A DNA stretch of 7,326 nucleotides from an uncultured Coriobacteriaceae bacterium (GCA_946623915.1 CAMORQ010000091.1:1-7326); one strand, 5' to 3'. Counted from the first letter of the stretch, positions 1 through 6,866 are shown. Numbers and translations: made by a program. The notes: generated by a model not told the origin, from the sequence alone.

Positions 1-647
1 TCGAAATTGACGAGCGGTTTGCCGTTGGTCTCGTCGATGTCGGCGGCAAGCGCCGCGATGAGGCCCTCATTGAAGTTCAACGGCACTTCGATGTCCTTGG
101 TACCGAACATCAGAGAGAGCCTGTCGGCGGGATCTTCACGGCCGACGGCAAGCGCCTGTTCGGTTACGGATTCGTAGTCGATGTACGCCTGGAGGGATTC
201 AGAGTCCGCTTGCCAGGAAAGCTTGCCCGCCTGTTCTTGCTCGACCGACATCTCCTCTTCGTCAACTTCGATGGTCTTGTCTCTCGGCGTGGCTCCATCG
301 GCGTAGATGTTCACGCCGGACGCGACGAGACGCGGAGCGTATTCGTTATAGATGGCTTCTTCGATCTGGTCTTTGGTCATGCCGCCGACATCGACTCCGC
401 CGACAGACACACCGGAATACGCGCGACCGTTGTTCGCAAGGGCGTCGAACAATCCTCCGAAAAACACGATGGCAACCAGGATGATTACGACGAGGGCTAT
501 TCTCGAGTTACGTGCAAGGTCGACTATGGAACCGAGAATCCCCCATGCAGCCTGTTTGGCGACATCTCCGGTTGCAGACATGTTGATGGCGGAAGGTTTT
601 GCGGGCTTTGCGCTGCGTGCCTGCTTATGTTTGCCCGAACCTGCCAT
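1..647 (-). CDS. Membrane-anchored VanW / PG_binding_4-type envelope protein (partial, C-terminus outside window)
   Basis: The gene starts with ATG at 645-647 and runs off the left edge, so only the first 215 residues are visible. They show a basic, Lys/Arg/Ser-rich cytoplasmic N-terminus (about 1-47), one membrane segment at about 48-70 (core IALVVIILVAIVFFGGLF), then an extracellular part opening with YSGVSVGGVDVGGMTKDQ at 77-93. That Gly-Val-x-Val-Gly-Gly-x-Asp-x-Gly-Gly-Met motif is characteristic of proteins with the putative peptidoglycan-binding PG_binding_4 domain, found before VanW domains or before L,D-transpeptidase (YkuD) domains. Which of the two follows here cannot be seen. The likely role is cell-wall binding or remodelling outside the membrane. 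The start is supported by a GAAGGGG ribosome binding site 9 bases upstream, which lies inside the end of the preceding pgsA-like gene. The ATG follows that gene's stop by one base, so the two are probably translationally coupled. An acidic stretch (EVDEEEMSVEQEQ, 127-139) interrupts the domain's early part. Confidence 0.72.
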   Translation of the reverse strand, partial: MAGSGKHKQARSAKPAKPSAINMSATGDVAKQAAWGILGSIVDLARNSRIALVVIILVAIVFFGGLFDALANNGRAYSGVSVGGVDVGGMTKDQIEEAIYNEYAPRLVASGVNIYADGATPRDKTIEVDEEEMSVEQEQAGKLSWQADSESLQAYIDYESVTEQALAVGREDPADRLSLMFGTKDIEVPLNFNEGLIAALAADIDETNGKPLVNF

Positions 648-648
648 A

Positions 649-1320
649 CTAGCGCGCCCCTTCGGGGTCGATGGCAACTTCGTGGCATGCAAGCAGTCCA
701 ATGATCGCGTAATACGCAGTGGTGAACACCCCCAAGAGTACACCGCTATAGACAAACCAAATCGCCCAGCAAGCAGGCTCGGCATTGAATCCCGGAAGCC
801 ACGAGAACGGAACTATGCCGAGACCTGGGAGGAGGGGTGCGTTGAAAAACAGGCCGAAAAGGCCGAAGTAGAGAAAAGCCGTCGCAATCTTGCCGGCTAA
901 TATGACGTCGACGCGCACATCGAAACGCTTGAGCATGATGTAATAGCCAAACAGCATGACAACGTCGCGCAGCAGCACGAGAATCATGATCCACGCGGGC
1001 AGACGTGATACAAGCATCAGTCCTATTACGGCAAAAATCATAAGGAGGCGGTCCACAGCAGGATCGAGCATGCGTCCAAGCTTGCTGACGGTGTTGGTGC
1101 GCCGCGCTATCGTGCCGTCGAGCCAATCCGTCGAAGCGGCAACACCGAACAGGATGCCGGCGATGACGTCGTGATGCTGTAGGAGCAGAATGAAAAAAGC
1201 GGGTATGAGGCACAAGCGCACAAGCGAGATGACGTTGGCCAAAGTGAAGACTTCGTCAGTCACTTCACCTTTCCAAGCAACCTTAGAAGTCGTGTCGATT
1301 CTCTTTTCCGCTTCCTGCAA
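649..1320 (-). CDS. pgsA: CDP-alcohol phosphatidyltransferase (PgsA-like, CDP-diacylglycerol--glycerol-3-phosphate 3-phosphatidyltransferase)
   Basis: This is an integral membrane enzyme that transfers a phosphatidyl group from CDP-diacylglycerol to an alcohol, most likely glycerol-3-phosphate on the way to phosphatidylglycerol. The family signature D-x2-D-G-x2-A-R-x8-G-x3-D-x3-D is intact in DWLDGTIARR...GRMLDPAVD, so the metal-binding aspartates are present. Several hydrophobic segments follow, as usual for this six-helix family. The N-terminal TLANVISLVRLCLIPAFF is typical of PgsA. Start choice is uncertain. ATG at 1363-1365 has no ribosome binding site and would translate through a GC-rich hairpin. 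TTG at 1318-1320 follows AAAGGGA by 5 bases (223 residues; chosen here). GTG at 1261-1263 after GGAAAGG gives 204 residues and the most family-like N-terminus. It lies 88 bases after echF on the same strand and abuts the VanW-type gene. Alcohol specificity (glycerol phosphate versus another alcohol) is inferred from overall resemblance only. Confidence 0.85.
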   Translation of the reverse strand: MQEAEKRIDTTSKVAWKGEVTDEVFTLANVISLVRLCLIPAFFILLLQHHDVIAGILFGVAASTDWLDGTIARRTNTVSKLGRMLDPAVDRLLMIFAVIGLMLVSRLPAWIMILVLLRDVVMLFGYYIMLKRFDVRVDVILAGKIATAFLYFGLFGLFFNAPLLPGLGIVPFSWLPGFNAEPACWAIWFVYSGVLLGVFTTAYYAIIGLLACHEVAIDPEGAR

Positions 1321-1341
1321 AAAAATCCCTTTACATGCAAA

Positions 1342-1362
1342 CCGGGCACGCAGGGCGCCCGG
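1342..1362 (-). other. GC-rich stem-loop between echF and pgsA-like gene
   Basis: CCGGGC at 1342-1347 pairs with GCCCGG at 1357-1362 around a 9-base loop. Read on the minus strand it is followed only by TTT and then mixed sequence. A run of seven T (1319-1325) begins 16 bases beyond the stem. This is too loose for a convincing intrinsic terminator, but it could attenuate or process the transcript between the hydrogenase genes and the downstream lipid gene. It also argues against translation starting at the ATG at 1363-1365. Confidence 0.3.
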
Positions 1363-1408
1363 CATTGTTCGGTCACATTCGGTGGCTCGGTATCGTTGAC
1401 CGGTGGTT

Positions 1409-1837
1409 TTACGCTTCGCTTCCGCTCAAGCCGTTTTCCCCAGTGTCAAGTTTACCAGCTTTTTGCGAAGCTGGCTTTTCCTTCTCCTTTTCGTCATCTT
1501 GGGGTTTGTGAAACACTTCTTCGCTTTTTTGCGTCGAAGGCTTCTGATACGTAGGGAGCATGGACAGGCAATTCTTGGGGCAGGCTCGTGTGCAGGACCC
1601 GCATTGCACGCACGCGAAACGGTCGATCGCCCAGGTCTTTTCGCCTTTGTCGACTTTGATGGCGTCGGCCGGGCATGTCTTCTGGCAGATTCCGCAGAGG
1701 ATGCACACGGACATGTCGTTGGCTATGTGGCCCTTCAGCCCGGCAGGCGCGCTCTTTTCGACAACCGGATACAGCACCGTTTCCGGTTTCGAAAAGATTG
1801 ATTTGAGCGTCATGGTGCCTAATTTGAAACTACCCAC
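1409..1837 (-). CDS. echF: Ech-type hydrogenase ferredoxin-like subunit EchF, 2x[4Fe-4S], with charged C-terminal tail
   Basis: This is the polyferredoxin subunit (NuoI/HycF/EchF family) expected to accept electrons from soluble reduced ferredoxin and hand them to the small subunit of the membrane hydrogenase. Two classical clusters are complete: Cys45, 48, 51 and 55 (CILCGICQKTCP) and Cys76, 79, 82 and 86 (CVQCGSCTRACP). The last cysteine of each motif is followed by proline, as usual. Residues from about 97 to 142 form a hydrophilic tail rich in Lys, Glu, Asp, Ser and Gln with no cysteine motif, predicted to be disordered and not part of the usual core. The start is GTG at 1835-1837. It follows GGAAAGGTAGG by five bases and lies 6 bases after the echE stop. 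An internal ATG (residue 9, before TLKSIF) is a possible alternative with a weaker ribosome binding site. As the last ech gene it closes the canonical ABCDEF order. Confidence 0.92.
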   Translation of the reverse strand: MGSFKLGTMTLKSIFSKPETVLYPVVEKSAPAGLKGHIANDMSVCILCGICQKTCPADAIKVDKGEKTWAIDRFACVQCGSCTRACPKNCLSMLPTYQKPSTQKSEEVFHKPQDDEKEKEKPASQKAGKLDTGENGLSGSEA

Positions 1838-1843
1838 GAAAAC

Positions 1844-2932
1844 CTACCTTTCCGTGCAGCTGATGCAGGGGTCGATGGTCAGCACGATCATGTTCACGTC
1901 GGCTAAATCGCAGCCTTTGAGAGCTTGGGCCATACCGGCAAGGTTGATGCTGGTGGGAGTACGCATGCGCATGCGCTCAAGATACTTCGTGCCGTTGCCA
2001 AGCGCGTAGTAGTAGCATTCTCCACGCGGCTGTTCGAGCGTATTGCACGCCTGGGCGCCCGCAACGGGAGCTCCCTTGACTTCCTCGAACACGGGCCCGT
2101 CGGGAATCTTGTCGACCATCTCGTTGATGATGTCGATGCTCTGCAGCACCTCGAGGGCACGAACCTTGGCGCGGGCGAAGCAGTCGCCGTCCGTTTCGAG
2201 TATGGGCTGGAAGTCGGAAAGGTCGGCATAGCCGCCTTTCCCGAGCATGCGAACGTCGTTGTTCACGTTCGACGCCCGGGCGAAAGGCCCGACCATGCTG
2301 TAGTCGAGCGCCTCTTCGGTCGTGATCGTGCCAACGCCGACAAGCCTGTTGCGCACGCTCGAGTCTTCCAAAAACGCTTTGCAGAGCTGTGCGTATTCGT
2401 CTTTGATGCCATCGAGGGTTTCGCGCATCATGTTCAGCGTGGCGGCGTCCTGATCGCGCACCATGCCGCCAACGAGCACGGCAGAAAGGATGACGCGACC
2501 GCCCGTGGTTGCTTCGAACACGTCGAGGACACGCTCGCGAAGGCGCCAGCAATGCATGAAAAGGCTTTCGTAGCCGAACGCATCGGCGGCGAGCCCCAGC
2601 CAAAGCAGATGCGAGTGAACGCGAGAGAGCTCGTGGAGGATAACGCGCAGGTACTCTGCACGTTTGGGGATTTCCACACCCATGAGCGTCTCGATGGTCT
2701 CTGCGTATCCCAAGCTATGGCCGAACGCGCAAATGCCGCAGATTCTCTCGGCAATGTAGATGAACTGGTTGTAGTCGCGCGTCTGCGTAAGGCGCTCGAG
2801 ACCGCGGTGGATGAACCCGATTTGGGGAATGGCCTCTACAACAACCTCGTCGTCTACGACAAGGTCGAGATGGAGCGGTTCTGGGAGAACCGGATGCTGA
2901 GGACCGAAAGGAATGACTGTGTGCTGGCCCAT
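1844..2932 (-). CDS. echE: Group 4 [NiFe]-hydrogenase catalytic large subunit EchE
   Basis: This is the 362-residue catalytic subunit that reduces protons to H2 (or oxidises H2) at a Ni-Fe(CN)2CO centre, on the cytoplasmic side of the membrane complex. It is homologous to NuoD of complex I, but both hydrogenase metal-binding pairs are present. They are RICGICAFGHS with Cys65 and Cys68, and DPCISCTER with Cys356 and Cys359. This separates it from NuoD and from metal-free relatives. The length is about that of stand-alone EchE/CooH. It lacks the NuoC-like N-terminal fusion seen in HycE, because that part is encoded separately by echD. The protein ends at Arg362, directly after the second motif, so the C-terminal peptide that maturation proteases remove from many large subunits is absent. 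The ATG is immediately adjacent to the echD stop (TAAATG), with an AAGGAGGGG ribosome binding site inside the end of echD, which indicates tight translational coupling. Confidence 0.96.
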   Translation of the reverse strand: MGQHTVIPFGPQHPVLPEPLHLDLVVDDEVVVEAIPQIGFIHRGLERLTQTRDYNQFIYIAERICGICAFGHSLGYAETIETLMGVEIPKRAEYLRVILHELSRVHSHLLWLGLAADAFGYESLFMHCWRLRERVLDVFEATTGGRVILSAVLVGGMVRDQDAATLNMMRETLDGIKDEYAQLCKAFLEDSSVRNRLVGVGTITTEEALDYSMVGPFARASNVNNDVRMLGKGGYADLSDFQPILETDGDCFARAKVRALEVLQSIDIINEMVDKIPDGPVFEEVKGAPVAGAQACNTLEQPRGECYYYALGNGTKYLERMRMRTPTSINLAGMAQALKGCDLADVNMIVLTIDPCISCTER

Positions 2933-3586
2933 TTACGCATTCCCCTCCTTTGCTTTCTTCGCTTCAAGGGCGGCACGGACTTTGGCCGCCTTTTCGGGAT
3001 CCATGTTTGCAAGCTTCGCTTCGATGTCGTCTTCGGACTGAGCGCTCGAAGCAGCTTCCTTCCTGGCTTTCGCTTCCATGGCGGCGCGCACCTTGGCCGC
3101 CTTTTCGGGGTCCATCCCCGCCAGCTTGGCCTCGAGGTCGTCCGCAGGGGCGGATCCGCCTTCCGCAGCCTGCTTCGCCTTTGCGGCCGCGGCAGCAGCC
3201 TTCTTGGCTTCTTTGTCCTTGCGCTCTTTTGCCTCGGGCGTGAGGATGGTCATGGGCTCCCGCTCGGCGACGGCGTAGAATTTGCCGGCAAAATCGAGCA
3301 CCATCCCTTCGATGTCGACACCGAACAGATCCTTGGCTTCGTTTTCGAACGGGAAAATACCCAGGAACAGGTTTTGGATGGATGGCACGGAAGTGCCCTG
3401 CGTTACGCCGCGAACCTGGTAGTTAGCCAATTCGTTGAGCTTGGAAAACGAATACGTCAAATCGACGCCGTTGTCGGTGTTGACGCATAGCATCTGGACG
3501 CATCTCCAGCCTTCCCTTTTCAGACGCTCGGCCGTCGACACCAAACTGTCGAGGGAAATGTCTTGAAACGATCTTTCGTGTGCCAT
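2933..3586 (-). CDS. echD: Hydrogenase subunit EchD (NuoC-like, 30 kDa family) with duplicated Ala/Lys-rich tail
   Basis: Residues 1 to about 115 form a NuoC/HycE-N-terminal-like domain. The most diagnostic stretch is FPFENEAKDLFGVDIEGM (78-95), the family motif in which an acidic ENEAKDLFG segment is conserved. In complex I-like enzymes this subunit holds the soluble arm together next to the large subunit and carries no cofactor. Residues from about 119 to 217 are an Ala/Lys/Glu-rich extension not expected in a plain EchD. It contains two near-identical units, at 149-173 and 186-210, sharing the core MDPEKAAKVRAA. They are separated by a Ser/Ala/Glu linker and are strongly helix-forming. The ATG at 3584-3586 lies 9 bases after the echC stop. 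Only a weak AAGG precedes it, so translation may depend on coupling to echC. The echE ribosome binding site is embedded in its last codons. Confidence 0.9.
   Translation of the reverse strand: MAHERSFQDISLDSLVSTAERLKREGWRCVQMLCVNTDNGVDLTYSFSKLNELANYQVRGVTQGTSVPSIQNLFLGIFPFENEAKDLFGVDIEGMVLDFAGKFYAVAEREPMTILTPEAKERKDKEAKKAAAAAAKAKQAAEGGSAPADDLEAKLAGMDPEKAAKVRAAMEAKARKEAASSAQSEDDIEAKLANMDPEKAAKVRAALEAKKAKEGNA
2957..3142 (-). repeat. Tandem 25-residue repeat units in the echD C-terminal tail
   Basis: Two 75-base units at 3068-3142 and 2957-3031 encode DDLEAKLAGMDPEKAAKVRA... and DDIEAKLANMDPEKAAKVRA..., offset by 111 bases (37 codons). Only three of the 25 residues differ (Leu/Ile, Gly/Asn, Met/Leu). 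The DNA keeps a 17-base identical block (ttggccgccttttcggg on the plus strand) but has diverged at several other positions. This suggests an in-frame duplication that is not recent, with the protein sequence kept. Confidence 0.85.
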
Positions 3587-3595
3587 GGTTAGACC

Positions 3596-4042
3596 TTACG
3601 CCCCCTTCTTCTGATTTTCCTTGAGCGCAGCGGCTTTCTGCTCGAGCACGCCCAAGCCCTCGACTACCGCGTCGATGATGGCCTCGGGTCTGACTGCACA
3701 TCCGGGAGCGTAGACGTCTACCGGAATGGCCTGGTCGACGCCGCCTATCACGTTGTAGCAGTCGTGGAACACTCCCCCTGTGCATGCGCAGCACCCGCAG
3801 GCGACGACCACTTTGGGCTCGAGCATCTGGTTGTAGATCTCTTGCAGTACCGGTTTGTTCTGTTCGTTCACGCTGCCGGTAACCAGGAAGATGTCGGCAT
3901 GCTTGGGGTTACCGGTGTTTATGATGCCGAATCGCTCGACGTCGTATCCGGGGCAAAGCGCAGCGAGCACTTCGATGTCGCAGCCGTTGCAACTCGAGGC
4001 ATCGTAGTGTATGACCCAGGGTGACTTGCTTGCAAAACCCAT
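3596..4042 (-). CDS. echC: Hydrogenase small subunit EchC (NuoB-like, proximal [4Fe-4S])
   Basis: This small subunit of 148 residues carries the proximal iron-sulfur cluster that feeds electrons to the Ni-Fe site in EchE, and belongs to the NuoB/HycG/EchC family. The four expected ligands are visible: Cys18 and Cys21 in SSCNGCDIE, Cys85 in GCCACTGG, and Cys115 in APGCAVRPE. Extra cysteines at 82, 84 and 87 crowd the third ligand, which leaves some doubt about the exact coordinating residue. There is no Tat signal, as expected for a cytoplasm-facing group 4 enzyme. The start at 4040-4042 (MGFASKSPWV) is preferred because AGAAGGAGC precedes it with good spacing. A longer reading from 4117 would overlap echB and add a Cys/Arg-rich leader unlike the family. 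The gene begins 11 bases after the echB stop and ends 9 bases before echD. Confidence 0.95.
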   Translation of the reverse strand: MGFASKSPWVIHYDASSCNGCDIEVLAALCPGYDVERFGIINTGNPKHADIFLVTGSVNEQNKPVLQEIYNQMLEPKVVVACGCCACTGGVFHDCYNVIGGVDQAIPVDVYAPGCAVRPEAIIDAVVEGLGVLEQKAAALKENQKKGA

Positions 4043-4053
4043 GATTGCTCCTT

Positions 4054-4932
4054 CTAGATGAACGCGAGGACAGCGACGTTCAGGCCACCGGCGACAAGTG
4101 CGACGATCCAGGCCCACTTAAGCATCGCCTGCCATTTAACGCGCGCGAAATTGTTGTCGACCCAAATCTCGAAGAGGTATATGACCAAAGCGACAAGCAC
4201 CGCAACGAGAATCGAGATCGGATGAGAGAACACGAAGAACACGCCCACCCATCCCATGAAGAGAACGGTTTCGCACCAATGCATGATTTCGACCTTGGCG
4301 AGCGTGGGACCGCTCATTTCGGTCGTGATGCCTTTCACGATTTCTTGGTGGGCATGATGGCTGCTCGAAATGTCGAACGGGCTTTTGCGCAGCTTGATGG
4401 TAAGCACGAAGCATAGGCCGATGAAAGCCCCCCAGGCAGTACAAATGGCGGGATGACGAAGCAGGAAGACGCCGGAGGTGTCGAACGTGCCGACGACCTG
4501 GTAGAACGCCACCGCCATAAAAAGCACCATGGGTTCATACGACATGACCTGCAAGGTTTCGCGCGCGGCGCCCACTTCGGCGTACGGAGAGCGTGTGGAA
4601 TACGCAGCCACGATGAAGAACAAGCTGGAAAGCGTTATGACGAAAACAACAAGCAGGAGGTTTCCCCCGCTGAAGAAGATGCCGCCTGCAAGGATTGCGA
4701 AGAAAAGCGCGAGGCCGATGTAGGTGTCTTCGCTTCCGGAAACGGCAACCTTGTCTTTGCCCAGCAGCTTTCGGACATCCCAGTACGGCTGAAGCAGCTT
4801 AGGTCCGACGCGACCTTGCATGCGCGCCGAAACGATGCGGTCGATTCCGTCTATCAAGCAGCCGATGACAGGAGCCAGCACGGCGAAGCATACGGTGCCG
4901 ATAATGGTAGTGATAAGGAAATTCGCGTCCAT
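4054..4932 (-). CDS. echB: Hydrogenase membrane anchor subunit EchB (NuoH/HycD/HyfC family)
   Basis: This 292-residue integral membrane protein docks the soluble hydrogenase arm to the membrane and is thought to form the first part of the ion path, as NuoH does in complex I. Family motifs are clear: RMQGRVGP (37-44) after the first helix, SPYAEVGAARE (115-125), KSPFD (183-187), and the acidic HQEIVKGITTEMSG loop (195-208). About eight hydrophobic segments can be drawn, at roughly 8-28, 71-89, 91-111, 133-153, 160-180, 220-238, 238-258 and 270-291. The ATG at 4930-4932 is preceded by a near-consensus AAAGGAGG with a 6-base spacer, the best ribosome binding site in the operon. It sits 14 bases after the echA stop. 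EchB and EchA are the two membrane subunits of a minimal Ech complex, with no additional antiporter-like genes next to them. Confidence 0.95.
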   Translation of the reverse strand: MDANFLITTIIGTVCFAVLAPVIGCLIDGIDRIVSARMQGRVGPKLLQPYWDVRKLLGKDKVAVSGSEDTYIGLALFFAILAGGIFFSGGNLLLVVFVITLSSLFFIVAAYSTRSPYAEVGAARETLQVMSYEPMVLFMAVAFYQVVGTFDTSGVFLLRHPAICTAWGAFIGLCFVLTIKLRKSPFDISSSHHAHQEIVKGITTEMSGPTLAKVEIMHWCETVLFMGWVGVFFVFSHPISILVAVLVALVIYLFEIWVDNNFARVKWQAMLKWAWIVALVAGGLNVAVLAFI

Positions 4933-4946
4933 GTGCCGCCTCCTTT

Positions 4947-6866
4947 CTACAGCAGGGCCGTCATCGTGGCGAGTGCGGCGGCAAACGCCCCGACGATGAT
5001 GATCGTGGTCGAAACGACGCCGACGGGAGTGACCCGTTCTTCGCCGAAGATGTCGGATAGATACATGTTGCGCACCGAAGCTTTGGCTTCCTGGCTCAAC
5101 GAGTTGCGATACGTGCGCTCGAGGTTGTCGACGCTAACGCCTGCAAGATAGGCCCCCACCCTGCGCTTCTTCGAGCCTCCGACGCTACCGGCCACAAGCA
5201 CGATGATAACGGCGAGCGACAATATGCTCATCAGAGCGAGAACATCGGAGTCAAGTGAGAACACGGGCTGGTGATACACACCGTCGATGTACGGGAGCAC
5301 CACGGCAAACGAAAGCCACGGAAGCGCGATGCAGAACACAAGCGCAAGGGTCGTCATGGTGAAGATGGCGCCCCATTCGCTCTTGTGCACCGTGGCCTCC
5401 ACGTTGTCGGGGTTGCCCGCAACTCCGGACAGCTTGCCCAGCCATTTCGCCCAAAACATGAACGTGGCGGCCGATCCGTAGGCAAGTAGCACGATAAGGG
5501 CGACTTGGTGGTTGTCGACGAACGATACGAGGGTCGCCCACTTCGAGATGAGCATGCCAAACGGTGCGACGAACATAATCATGATGCCGACCATCATGTT
5601 ACGCGCTAGCTGGGGCATGCGTTCGAACAGAAGGTCCATGTCTTCGATGTCACGGCTTCCGATATGGTGTTCTGCAGTGCCGACGCACAGGAACAGCAGG
5701 CTCTTGGCTGCCGCATGGAACAAGATGAGGAACATGGCGGCCCAGACCGCTTCGGGAGTGCCGACGCCTGCGCAGGCGACGATAAGTCCGAGGTTGGCTA
5801 TCGTAGAATACGCCAAGACGCGCTTCGCGTTGCTCTGGCTGATCGCCATAAAGCTTGCGAGCGTGAACGTGATGCCGCCGACGAGGACCACCATGACCGC
5901 CGGAGCGACGGAGATGGCGAACAGCGGAGCAAGTTTAACCAGTAGAAACACGCCGGCCTTGACCATGGTGGAGCTGTGGAGCAAGGCGCTCGTGGGCGTA
6001 GGTGCGACCATTGCGCCGAGCAGCCAGCTGTGGAAGGGCATCTGTGCGGCTTTGGTGATTCCAGCGAAAGCCAAGGCGCATACGGGAAGCGCTATGACCG
6101 CCGGAGCCGAAAGACCCATTTGGATGAATTGATTGAAATCAAGGGTGCCCATGCGCGCAGCGCAGTAATACAGAGCCACCAAAAACCCGATACCGCCCGC
6201 GATATTCATGATGATCTGGCGGAATGCGTTTGCGATAGCTTCATCGGTGCGTGTGTAGCCGATGAGCAAGAACGAGCAAAGTGTGGTCACTTCCCAACCG
6301 GTGAACATCCACGTCATGTTGTTGGAGAACACGATTGCGAACATCGCGGACAGGAACAGGAACATGAGGGCGAAGAACAGGGGGCGCCTGTCGTCTTGTT
6401 CGGGATGCTCTTCTACATGGTCTTCCATATAGCCGAGGGCGTAGACGCAGATTCCGGAGCCGATGATTCCGATGATAAACGCCATCATCACCGACAGCGA
6501 GTCGATGTAGAGCCCTTGAGCCACATGAACAGAATGGGCAAACACCAAATCGAACACCACGGATGCAACCAGCTGCACGGCGCCTAGAACACCGGCGAGG
6601 ACGTTTTTGTATTTCCATGCGAACCACAGCACTATTGCGCCGATGACGACGCCGATGACCATACATGCGACTTCAACGATGGTGGACTCGAAATCGTAGA
6701 ACACCGGCGGCGTTGACACGTTTCCAATGCACAACACAAGCGTCGCGAACGCGATAACGGCCGCAGAGCCGAGCACAATGGCTTTGCGTGCTCCGTTCCC
6801 CTTGATGAAGTAGAGTGCGATAGCGCTTAACAACGGAAACAGGATGAGGAATCCTACAAGTTCCAA
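4947..6866 (-). CDS. echA: Hydrogenase antiporter-like membrane subunit EchA (NuoL/HyfB/Mrp family)
   Basis: This 639-residue multi-pass membrane protein of the proton-conducting antiporter family is expected to pump H+ or Na+ using energy from ferredoxin-dependent H2 formation. Residues typical of functional pump subunits are present: Glu192 in FTGWEVTTLCSFLLIGY, Lys272 in ITKAAQMPFHSWL, His297 and Lys303 in LLHSSTMVKAG, His384 and Lys388 in LFHAAAKSLLF, and Lys442 in LISKW. Hydrophobic helices cover nearly the whole chain. A hydrophilic loop lies at about 147-161 (MEDHVEEHPEQDDRR) and a more polar stretch near 575-605. The start is TTG at 6864-6866. No in-frame ATG or GTG lies between it and an upstream in-frame TAG, and AAGGGGG is placed 6 bases before it. 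It is the first gene of the operon, and the region before it holds the candidate promoter and operator. Confidence 0.94.
   Translation of the reverse strand: MELVGFLILFPLLSAIALYFIKGNGARKAIVLGSAAVIAFATLVLCIGNVSTPPVFYDFESTIVEVACMVIGVVIGAIVLWFAWKYKNVLAGVLGAVQLVASVVFDLVFAHSVHVAQGLYIDSLSVMMAFIIGIIGSGICVYALGYMEDHVEEHPEQDDRRPLFFALMFLFLSAMFAIVFSNNMTWMFTGWEVTTLCSFLLIGYTRTDEAIANAFRQIIMNIAGGIGFLVALYYCAARMGTLDFNQFIQMGLSAPAVIALPVCALAFAGITKAAQMPFHSWLLGAMVAPTPTSALLHSSTMVKAGVFLLVKLAPLFAISVAPAVMVVLVGGITFTLASFMAISQSNAKRVLAYSTIANLGLIVACAGVGTPEAVWAAMFLILFHAAAKSLLFLCVGTAEHHIGSRDIEDMDLLFERMPQLARNMMVGIMIMFVAPFGMLISKWATLVSFVDNHQVALIVLLAYGSAATFMFWAKWLGKLSGVAGNPDNVEATVHKSEWGAIFTMTTLALVFCIALPWLSFAVVLPYIDGVYHQPVFSLDSDVLALMSILSLAVIIVLVAGSVGGSKKRRVGAYLAGVSVDNLERTYRNSLSQEAKASVRNMYLSDIFGEERVTPVGVVSTTIIIVGAFAAALATMTALL

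Noticed and set aside
210..900. Overlapping plus-strand open frames opposite the VanW-type and pgsA-like genes
   Set aside because: They are antisense to genes with intact signature motifs, and their compositions (Arg, His and Pro-rich) do not resemble proteins.
1319..1362. Intrinsic terminator after echF
   Set aside because: The stem is good, but the T run begins 16 bases beyond it, so the hairpin is reported only as a stem-loop.
1925..3490. A 521-codon open frame on the plus strand opposite echE and echD
   Set aside because: It lies antisense to two clearly recognisable genes, and its translation shows no family motif, has repeated Phe/Arg/Gly-rich stretches that mirror the echD repeats, and lacks a proper ribosome binding site. 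It is a by-product of the codon bias of the real genes.
4453..6587. Several plus-strand open frames of about 200 codons opposite echA and echB
   Set aside because: They are complementary-strand shadows of hydrophobic membrane genes, giving charged low-complexity products without motifs.
1409..6866. Reading the operon as respiratory complex I (nuo)
   Set aside because: The large subunit has both NiFe-binding CxxC pairs, the small subunit is EchC-like, and there are only six genes in ech order, with a single antiporter-like subunit and no NuoEFG, NuoA, J, K, M or N.
1409..6866. Formate hydrogenlyase (hyc/hyf)
   Set aside because: NuoC-like and NuoD-like parts are separate genes and not fused as in HycE, and HyfD/E/F-like or formate dehydrogenase genes are not seen.
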